Made by a program: the position numbers and the translations under genes. Below, in pieces: positions 58,253 through 64,000 of a stretch of 64,000 nucleotides of DNA; the first letter of the stretch is position 1; each line of letters begins with the position of its first letter. The notes under the pieces were generated by a model. It made no database searches. It was given only the letters and a program-made list of their open reading frames with translations, and was not told where the DNA came from. This DNA is from an uncultured Opitutaceae bacterium (lineage in GTDB: Bacteria; Verrucomicrobiota; Verrucomicrobiia; Opitutales; Opitutaceae), in the NCBI GenBank assembly GCA_903891325.1, contig CAITEC010000118.1:1-64000 (forward strand), read 5' to 3'.

Positions 58253-58612
58253 TCAGGCCCGGTCTTGAGGGGCCTCGAGGATCCGCTCGAGCGCAGCCTC
58301 GTCCTTCAGCTCCCGAATGATCGGCTCGGAGCCGGCGATCCCCTGCCGCTGGGAGCGGATTTCAAGCCGTTCCGCGACCGCCCTCACGCGGGCGGCGCCC
58401 AGGTTGGCCGCGCTGCCCTTGATGCTGTGCGCGGCGCGCTGGAAGGCCGGGGCGTTGCCCTCGGCAAAGCTGCGGTCGATCTCGGCGAGCCGGGCGGGAA
58501 CGTCCGCCGCGAACAGAGCCACGATTTCCCTGAGAAAGTCATCGTTTCCGTCGGTATTAAGCGAGCGGAGGGTCCGGATGGTCGCCGGATCGATCAAGGG
58601 GAACTCGTCCAT
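58253..58612 (-). CDS. HPt-domain phosphotransfer protein
   Basis: Small four-helix HPt protein of 119 residues. The phospho-accepting His is in AAHSIKGSAANLGAARVRAV, with the adjacent Lys-Gly typical of the family. The start MDEFPLIDPATI is preferred over an upstream Met. It would relay phosphate between a hybrid histidine kinase and a response regulator encoded elsewhere; neither is in the window. Function therefore remains open, but flagellar genes nearby make a link with chemotaxis conceivable. Confidence 0.85.
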   Translation of the reverse strand: MDEFPLIDPATIRTLRSLNTDGNDDFLREIVALFAADVPARLAEIDRSFAEGNAPAFQRAAHSIKGSAANLGAARVRAVAERLEIRSQRQGIAGSEPIIRELKDEAALERILEAPQDRA

Positions 58613-58753
58613 CGGAGGGGAGCTAACACGGTTGCATGCCGGTATCAAGAGCCGCCGGGGGGCGCCTTGGTAATAGTCGCATCATGAAATCGAGATATGT
58701 TGATATTTGCTTGCAAAACGCCCTTTCGGGGCATCTCTATGGAACCCCAATCC

Positions 58754-59923
58754 ATGGCCAAATCATTCGTCTTCTCATCTGAGTCAGTGGGCGAGGGGCA
58801 TCCGGACAAGGTCGCCGACCTCATCTCGGACAGCGTCCTGGACGCCTGCCTTGCGGGCGACCGCTCCAGCCGCGTCGCCTGCGAGACCCTCGTCAAGTCC
58901 AACCAGGTCGTGCTCGCCGGCGAAATCACGACCCGGAGCCGCCTCAACTACGAGGCGATCGTCCGCGAGGCGATCCGAGGGATCGGCTACGTGAACGACG
59001 ACGACGTCTTCCACGCCGACAAGGTCTTTGTGCACAACCTGCTGACCCGCCAGTCGCCCGACATCGCCCAGGGCGTGGACGCGCGCAAGGCATCCGGGAA
59101 GAAGACCGCCGAGCAGGGCGCCGGCGACCAGGGGCTGATGTTCGGATTTGCCTGCAATGAGACCCCGGAGCTCATGCCGACCCCGGTGATGTTCGCCCAC
59201 CGCCTCGGGCGCGGGCTGACGGCGCTGCGCAAGGGGGGGAAGGCCGCGTGGCTCCGGCCGGATGCCAAGTCCCAGGTTTCGATCCGCTACGTGGACGGAA
59301 AGCCGGTGGAGATCGTCAATGTCGTCATTTCCACGCAGCACACCGCGGACGTGACGCACGGCGTCATCGAGGACTTTCTCATCGAGCGCCTCGTCCGGAA
59401 GGTCCTGCCGGCGCGGATGCTCACAAAAAAGACGGAATTTCTCATCAATCCGACCGGGCGCTTCGTCGTCGGCGGGCCGGAGGGGGACTCGGGGCTTACC
59501 GGGCGCAAGATCATCGTGGACACCTACGGCGGATGGGGCCGTCACGGCGGCGGGGCGTTTTCCGGGAAGGACCCCTCGAAGGTCGACCGGTCGGCCGCGT
59601 ACATGTGCCGCTGGGTCGCGAAGAACATCGTGGCCGCCGGGCTCGCCGACGCGGTCGAGATCCAGGTCGCTTACGCCATCGGCCATCCGGACCCGGTCAG
59701 CATCCACGTGGACACCCAGGGAACCGGCCGGCACGACGACGCGAAGATCGCGCGCGCCGTGGCCCGGGTGTTCAGCTTCAAGCCCGCGGACATCATCCGC
59801 CAGCTCAACCTCCTTCACCCCATCTACCGCCGGACGACCAACTACGGCCATTTTGGAAAGGCCGGCCTCTCGTGGGAGCGGACCAACCGGGCCGCCGCCC
59901 TCCGCGCAGCCGTCGGCCGCTGA
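58754..59923 (+). CDS. metK: S-adenosylmethionine synthase
   Basis: Makes SAM from methionine and ATP. Read from [19 protein letters not shown] the protein has 389 residues. Landmarks include the ATP motif [27 protein letters not shown] and [19 protein letters not shown], all intact. An in-frame Met five codons upstream (58739) could also serve. The gene is followed after 16 bp by ahcY, so the two form the methyl-cycle operon. The leader (58613-58738) contains a small GCCC/GGGC hairpin at 58720-58732 but no riboswitch I can identify. Confidence 0.97.
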   Translation: MAKSFVFSSESVGEGHPDKVADLISDSVLDACLAGDRSSRVACETLVKSNQVVLAGEITTRSRLNYEAIVREAIRGIGYVNDDDVFHADKVFVHNLLTRQSPDIAQGVDARKASGKKTAEQGAGDQGLMFGFACNETPELMPTPVMFAHRLGRGLTALRKGGKAAWLRPDAKSQVSIRYVDGKPVEIVNVVISTQHTADVTHGVIEDFLIERLVRKVLPARMLTKKTEFLINPTGRFVVGGPEGDSGLTGRKIIVDTYGGWGRHGGGAFSGKDPSKVDRSAAYMCRWVAKNIVAAGLADAVEIQVAYAIGHPDPVSIHVDTQGTGRHDDAKIARAVARVFSFKPADIIRQLNLLHPIYRRTTNYGHFGKAGLSWERTNRAAALRAAVGR

Positions 59924-59939
59924 ACACCGCCGCACCCTC

Positions 59940-61373
59940 ATGACAAACGCCACCAAGACCGCCGCCGCCAAGCCCGACCACCAGGTGAGGGACATCACCC
60001 TCGCAGAGTGGGGGCGCAAGGAAATCTCAGTCGCCGAGCACGAGATGCCCGGCCTCATGTCGATCCGCGCGAAATTCGGGCCGACGAAGCCGCTGGCCGG
60101 GGTCCGGATAACCGGGTCGCTGCACATGACGATCCAGACGGCGGTCCTCATCGAGACCCTGGTCCGGCTCGGCGCCGACGTGCGATGGGCATCGTGCAAC
60201 ATCTTTTCGACGCAGGACCACGCCGCCTCCGCGATCGCGGCGACGGGTGTGCCGGTCTTCGCATGGAAGGGGGAGACGCTCGAGGAGTACTGGGACTGCA
60301 CCTGGCGGGCGGTCTGCCATCCCGACGGGCGCGGGCCGCAGCTTGTCGTCGACGACGGCGGCGACGTGACGCTCCTCCTGCACAAGGGCTATGAGATGGA
60401 GGAGGGAAGCGGCTGGGTCTCCTCCCCCGGCGCCTCGCACGAGGAGCAGGTCATCAAGGATCTCCTCAAGCGGATCCATGCGGCGACCCCCACCATTTTC
60501 CACGAGTTCGCCAAGGAGTGGCGCGGCGTGTCGGAGGAGACGACCACCGGCGTCCACCGGCTCTACCAGCTCCACGAGAAGGGCCGGCTCCTAGTGCCCG
60601 CCATCAACGTCAACGACTCGGTCACCAAGTCTAAGTTCGACAATCTCTACGGGTGCCGCGAGTCGCTCGCCGACGGGCTGAAGCGGGCGACCGATGTCAT
60701 GATCGCCGGCAAGGTTGCGGTTGTCTGCGGCTATGGCGACGTCGGCAAGGGCTGCTCGCACTCGCTGCGCAGCTTCGGCGCCCGCGTGATTGTCACGGAA
60801 ATCGACCCAATCAACGCCCTGCAGGCGGCGATGGAGGGTTTCCAGGTCGCCCCCATCGAGGACACGCTCGGCTCCGGGGACCTGTACGTGACGACGACGG
60901 GAAACACCGACGTTATCACGCTCGAGCATCTCCAGGCGATGAAGGACCAGGCGATCGTCTGCAATATCGGGCACTTCGACAACGAGATCCAGGTCGCGCG
61001 CCTCTACGCGGCGCCGGGCGTTCGGCGGACGACGATCAAGCCCCAATACGACATGTTCACCTTCCCCGGCGGCCGGAGCATCTACCTGCTGGCCGAGGGA
61101 CGGCTGGTCAACCTCGGCTGCGCGACGGGGCATCCCTCCTTCGTCATGTCGAACAGCTTTACCAACCAGGTCCTCGCCCAGATGGACCTTTGGAACCACC
61201 GCGACAGCGCCAAGCCCGGCGTCACGCGGCTGCCCAAGCGCCTCGACGAGGAGGTCGCCCGGCTTCACCTGGAGCGGATTGGCGTCAAGCTGACCCGGCT
61301 CACCGCGGCCCAGGCCGAGTACATCGGCGTGCCGCTGGACGGGCCGTACAAGCCCGAGCATTACCGGTACTGA
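59940..61373 (+). CDS. ahcY: adenosylhomocysteinase
   Basis: NAD-dependent S-adenosylhomocysteine hydrolase of 477 residues, which clears the product of SAM-dependent methylation. The NAD motif is [20 protein letters not shown], and the substrate-binding residues include [20 protein letters not shown]. The C-terminal KPEHYRY is characteristic and essential in the family. It is immediately behind metK, giving a compact SAM recycling unit. Transcription probably ends at the 15-bp hairpin at 61402-61434. Start chosen at [11 protein letters not shown]. Confidence 0.97.
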   Translation: MTNATKTAAAKPDHQVRDITLAEWGRKEISVAEHEMPGLMSIRAKFGPTKPLAGVRITGSLHMTIQTAVLIETLVRLGADVRWASCNIFSTQDHAASAIAATGVPVFAWKGETLEEYWDCTWRAVCHPDGRGPQLVVDDGGDVTLLLHKGYEMEEGSGWVSSPGASHEEQVIKDLLKRIHAATPTIFHEFAKEWRGVSEETTTGVHRLYQLHEKGRLLVPAINVNDSVTKSKFDNLYGCRESLADGLKRATDVMIAGKVAVVCGYGDVGKGCSHSLRSFGARVIVTEIDPINALQAAMEGFQVAPIEDTLGSGDLYVTTTGNTDVITLEHLQAMKDQAIVCNIGHFDNEIQVARLYAAPGVRRTTIKPQYDMFTFPGGRSIYLLAEGRLVNLGCATGHPSFVMSNSFTNQVLAQMDLWNHRDSAKPGVTRLPKRLDEEVARLHLERIGVKLTRLTAAQAEYIGVPLDGPYKPEHYRY

Positions 61374-61401
61374 GGGGGCGCGAAAGCGCGCTCTGCCGCA
61401 G

Positions 61402-61434
61402 AATGTAGCCGGCCTCCCAGAGGCCGGCTACATT
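61402..61434. terminator. bidirectional hairpin of the GTAGCCGG family, copy 2
   Basis: AATGTAGCCGGCCTC (61402-61416) pairs perfectly with 61420-61434 around a CCA loop. It lies between convergent ahcY and the FlgN-like gene, so termination in both directions fits. The first 25 bases of the shared core also form part of the branched palindrome at 37963. No strong T run follows, so it may be a repeat with terminator activity. Confidence 0.8.
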
Positions 61435-61441
61435 ATATCAA

Positions 61442-61810
61442 TCACGGATGCCGCGCGTAGAGCCGGTCCAGTGTCGCGGCCGAGGGCGGCGGCATCGGGG
61501 CCTCCGCGGTGGGCCGCGCCACGCTGAAACGCAGGAGCAGCTGCTCGTTTTCCTTGTCCAATTGCAGGACCTGCAAAATCCGCGTGCGGGCGCGGTCGAG
61601 CGCCGGGCGCCGGGACGCGTCGGGCCGCGGGGCCGCCCGCAGCGCGGCGAGCGATGCATCCAACCGCGCGAGGAGCGCGGCCTTCCGGCCGAGCAGTTCC
61701 GCGCCCGGGGCGCGCTTCTCCTGCTGGAGGCAGCGGTTCTCCTCCTGGGCGAGCCCGTAGAGCTCGTCGCAGATCTCCTGGTGGGCGGAAATGGGATCCG
61801 ACACGGTCAT
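61442..61810 (-). CDS. FlgN-like small helical protein
   Basis: Helical protein of 122 residues (HQEICDELYGLAQEENRCLQ, then long Ala/Leu/Arg helices). It starts within the TPR gene's stop (4-bp overlap). Size, helical content and nearness to flgK and flgL suggest a FlgN-type export chaperone for hook-associated proteins. This is inference; sequence similarity is too weak to prove it. Confidence 0.5.
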   Translation of the reverse strand: MTVSDPISAHQEICDELYGLAQEENRCLQQEKRAPGAELLGRKAALLARLDASLAALRAAPRPDASRRPALDRARTRILQVLQLDKENEQLLLRFSVARPTAEAPMPPPSAATLDRLYARHP

Positions 61811-62820
61811 GAGGGGGGCGGTTGGCGGGGGGAGGTGACCCGGGGACTTTCGGCGGGGGAGAAGAGGGTTGAGAACGTGCGGTCAGTGTTGTCCCGCCAC
61901 TCAAGGTGCGCAAGCCTCCAGGCGGCCATGCGGGCGAGCTCGGAGACCTCGGCCGGCGGAGCGTGGCCGGCGGCGGCGTTGCCTGCCGCGACGATCTGCC
62001 GGTAATCGGAGCGCGCCAGGTCGAGCTGGCCGAGCCGTTCGTGGCAGAGCGCCGTCTGGTAGGTGTCCGGGAGGCGCCACTCCGGGTTGGACGAGAGGGC
62101 GGCCAGGCCCTGGTAGATCGCGAGCGCGTCGAGCGCGTCGCCGTTCTGGAAGAACTCGTTCGCCACCTGGTTGCCGGTGCGCCGCTGCCAATAGGCCCAG
62201 CGCGCGGGGTCCGCCGCGGAATTTGCGTGCTCGGCCCGGAGCAGGTCGAAGGTGACCGCGAGGGCCTCCTGGGGGCGCTTGAGCTGGCGCAGCGTCGTCG
62301 CCAGGAGATAGCGGGCCTCCGGCACATTCTTGTCAGCGGGCCACTCCTCGAGATAGGTGTGCAGGGTGGCAACCGCCCCCTGGTTGTCGCCGCTGAGCTG
62401 CTGCGCGAAGGCGGCCATGAAATGGGCCCGGGCGCGGTCCGCCGGGGCCAGCTCAAGGAGCCGGACGCGGGAGAAATACTTCGCCGCGGACGCAAAGTCG
62501 CCGGACTCAAAGTAGGTCTGCGCAATCTCAAACTGCGCGGTCTTGGCAAGAAGCTGGTAGTGCCCGAAATCCTGCGAGGGGAATTTCAGCGTCGAGTTGA
62601 TCACGCTGTACAGGCAGCTTATCGCCATCGGGTAGACCTCCATGTCGCGCAGGGTCCGTCCGAGGTCCAGGAGGGCGTCGGGGAGGCGCTCATCGTCAGG
62701 GTATTCCTTGATGTACCTCTCGTAGATCGCCACGGCCTTGGTGAGCGAGCCCTGGCGCCGGTGGAGGCGCGCGAGGCCCAGCAGGGCCGACTTTGTCTGG
62801 TAGAGCGGGCGATCCCGCCC
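61807..62820 (-). CDS. TPR-repeat protein, truncated at its 5' end
   Basis: At least seven tetratricopeptide-like helix pairs are visible, for example AVAIYERYIKEYPDDERLPD, LLAKTAQFEIAQTYFESGDF and FAQQLSGDNQGAVATLHTYL. The frame stays TPR-like upstream of the first Met-type codon (62733), reading LYQTKSALLGLARLHRRQGS back to about 62815. No plausible start exists there. The gene is therefore cut at its 5' end, exactly where flgK begins in the other direction. Such TPR proteins often work in envelope or motility assembly. The downstream FlgN-like gene overlaps by 4 bp. Confidence 0.7.
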   Translation of the reverse strand, partial: GRDRPLYQTKSALLGLARLHRRQGSLTKAVAIYERYIKEYPDDERLPDALLDLGRTLRDMEVYPMAISCLYSVINSTLKFPSQDFGHYQLLAKTAQFEIAQTYFESGDFASAAKYFSRVRLLELAPADRARAHFMAAFAQQLSGDNQGAVATLHTYLEEWPADKNVPEARYLLATTLRQLKRPQEALAVTFDLLRAEHANSAADPARWAYWQRRTGNQVANEFFQNGDALDALAIYQGLAALSSNPEWRLPDTYQTALCHERLGQLDLARSDYRQIVAAGNAAAGHAPPAEVSELARMAAWRLAHLEWRDNTDRTFSTLFSPAESPRVTSPRQPPPS

Positions 62821-63779
62821 AGAGCTCCTCGCTGATGGCGCAGGCCAGCGTCCTCACCGGCCGCTTCCAGCAGGTGGACCAGAACCTCGCCCAGGTCGGC
62901 AACGACGTCGGCACCGTGAACGGCCTGCTCACCCAGGTGGCCCAGCTCAACAACCAGATCAACAGCATGCAGGCGACGGCGCCCGGGTCGGCCCTCCAGC
63001 TTGTCGACCAGCGCGAGGGGGTGCTCGAGCAGATCGCCGGCTACATGCCCGTGTCGGTGACCCAGAACTCAAGCGGGGAGGACCAGGTGAGCGTCACGGA
63101 TGCCAACGGCCAGGGCGTGGTGCTCGTGTCGAATGCCGCCGTGGTCAACACCGTGTCCCTTTCGGGCGGCGCGCTCTACGCGGGCTCGCCGCCGTCGGCG
63201 CTGGGTTTCGCCTCCGGCTCCCTCCAGGGCGCCCTCACCGCGGGCGGCGGCGCGGTGCAGGACCTCCGCAGCGCGCTCGACCAGATCGCCAGCCAGCTCG
63301 TGACCTCGGTCAACGCGGCGTACAATCCCTCGGGCACCCCGGGCGGGGACTTCTTCAGCGCGTCGGGAACGACCGCCGGCACCCTGTCGCTCGATCCGGG
63401 CCTGAACGCGGCCTCGCTGACCGCGGGCCTGGGCGGCGCGGGCAACAACACCGTGGCGCTGGCCGTCGCCGCGGTTGGAAACCAGGCCTTTTCCAGCGCC
63501 GGCGGCGACCAGATCGACGGGACGGTCAACCAGGCCTACGCAAACGCGGTGTCGTCGATCGGCCAGGCGCTGTCCACGGCGAACACGAACGTGACCGACC
63601 AGACCGACGTCCAGACGATCGTCGGCAACGAGCGGGCGAGCACAAGCGGCGTCTCCATCGACCAGGAAATGACCAACCTGGTGACCTATCAGCAGGCCTA
63701 CCAGGCCTCCTCCGAGGTGTTCCAGGTCGTCAATGAGATGATGAAAACACTCGAGTCCGCGATGGCGGTCTCGGGCTGA
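62808..63779 (+). CDS. flgK: flagellar hook-associated protein 1 (FlgK), 5' truncated
   Basis: The sequence begins inside FlgK (DPAQSSSLMAQASVLTGRFQ, then QVDQNLAQVGNDVGTVNGL) and continues through the D2/D3 regions to the conserved end VTYQQAYQASSEVFQVVNEM and MMKTLESAM. The first 130-150 residues (the rod-binding N-terminal helix and start) are missing. The 3' end and the spacing to flgL (13 bp) are normal. The protein caps the hook-filament junction. Loss of the N-terminus would abolish function unless the break is an assembly error. Confidence 0.85.
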   Translation, partial: GDPAQSSSLMAQASVLTGRFQQVDQNLAQVGNDVGTVNGLLTQVAQLNNQINSMQATAPGSALQLVDQREGVLEQIAGYMPVSVTQNSSGEDQVSVTDANGQGVVLVSNAAVVNTVSLSGGALYAGSPPSALGFASGSLQGALTAGGGAVQDLRSALDQIASQLVTSVNAAYNPSGTPGGDFFSASGTTAGTLSLDPGLNAASLTAGLGGAGNNTVALAVAAVGNQAFSSAGGDQIDGTVNQAYANAVSSIGQALSTANTNVTDQTDVQTIVGNERASTSGVSIDQEMTNLVTYQQAYQASSEVFQVVNEMMKTLESAMAVSG

Positions 63780-63792
63780 GCGAATCCCCGTC

Positions 63793-64000
63793 ATGCGAAT
63801 CACAAACAACATGGTGACAAGCTCCATCGTGACGGAGCTTCAGCAACTCGAGACCCAGCAGTCGGCCATCCAGTCGGAGGTGTCCAGCGGGCTGGCCGTG
63901 ACGCAGCCCTCGGACAACCCGGAGGCCTTCGGCCAGGTGATCGAGCTCCAGAGCCAGAGCTCGCAGCTCCAGCAATTCGGGCTGAACGCCACCCAGGCGT
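63793..64000 (+). CDS. flgL: flagellar hook-associated protein 3 (FlgL), partial
   Basis: The first 69 residues of FlgL, MRITNNMVTSSIVTELQQLE followed by TQQSAIQSEVSSGLAVTQPS, run off the window edge. The Met-Arg-Ile-Thr-Asn start and the Ser-Gly-x-x-Val-x-x-Pro-Ser-Asp motif are conserved in flagellins and FlgL. It follows flgK by 13 bp, the usual order. Confidence 0.92.
   Translation, partial: MRITNNMVTSSIVTELQQLETQQSAIQSEVSSGLAVTQPSDNPEAFGQVIELQSQSSQLQQFGLNATQA

Noticed and set aside
58240-58255. Palindrome TGACCG-CGGC-CGGTCA as a strong terminator
   Set aside because: Its ends are simply the two converging stop codons. The stem is only 6 bp and there is no T run, so terminator function is doubtful.
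58613-58753. SAM-sensing riboswitch in front of metK
   Set aside because: The leader has only a small GCCC/GGGC hairpin. I could not match it to the SAM-I, SAM-II or SAM/SAH patterns by eye. A covariance-model search of this interval would decide.

Overview
The window is GC-rich DNA from a flagellated Gram-negative bacterium. LpxI (lipid A), a Wza/Wzc-type export system, an outer-membrane barrel protein and flagellar hook genes support a two-membrane cell. The mix of a lexA-imuA-imuB-dnaE2 cassette, an Ole-type hydrocarbon module, a sigma factor with its own membrane anchor and secreted Gfo/Idh- and sialidase-rich content suggests a Verrucomicrobiota (Opitutales-like) genome. This assignment is inferred from gene style, since the window has no rRNA.

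Layout. 24-1022 galE. 1079-8719 is a tightly packed, mostly overlapping operon: a FabF-like synthase, ACP, two CrtI-like FAD oxidoreductases, a FabZ-like dehydratase, a FabI-like enoyl reductase, OleA and OleB. It looks like a dedicated acyl-chain assembly line feeding head-to-head condensation, but OleC and OleD are absent. 8756-9172 ndk; 9179-10495 secreted sialidase. 10581-16435 is the LexA-controlled mutagenesis cassette, with a perfect 18-bp palindrome at the lexA start. 16646-20627 holds sugar-type oxidoreductases and an aldolase; 20639-23220 PPK2 and an RNB ribonuclease; 23229-26098 a membrane-anchored sigma factor and a related membrane protein.

26247-28742 is a mosaic next to tRNA-Glu: a truncated methyltransferase, an antisense HigA remnant, an intact higBA pair between 136-bp direct repeats, a TIM-barrel gene fragment and an ISL3-type transposase remnant. 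28944-29791 stress proteins (BON, CsbD). 29904-36620 a transglutaminase / ATP-grasp / alpha-E operon. 36652-40205 a secreted protein, a UroD-like protein and an MFS transporter. 40206-42120 a repeat-rich segment around tRNA-Ser with a Phd/RelE pair inserted between 51-bp repeats.

42140-51259 is one long minus-strand operon: a FecR-domain protein, an outer-membrane barrel, Wza, a Wzc-type tyrosine kinase broken by an in-frame TAG, LpxI, a BFN nuclease and Dus. 51382-58242: leuS, divergent from an HtrA protease followed by a catalytically dead HtrA paralogue, ribE and uracil-DNA glycosylase. 58253-61373: an HPt protein and the methyl-cycle pair metK-ahcY. 61442-64000: a FlgN-like protein, a TPR protein, flgK and flgL. 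The TPR gene and flgK each lose their 5' end at the same point near 62815, which marks a rearrangement or an assembly join.

Several dispersed palindromes recur: a 72/73-bp hairpin at 16485 and 40270, and a GTAGCCGG family at 37963 and 61402. They point to an uncharacterised REP/MITE-like repeat population.
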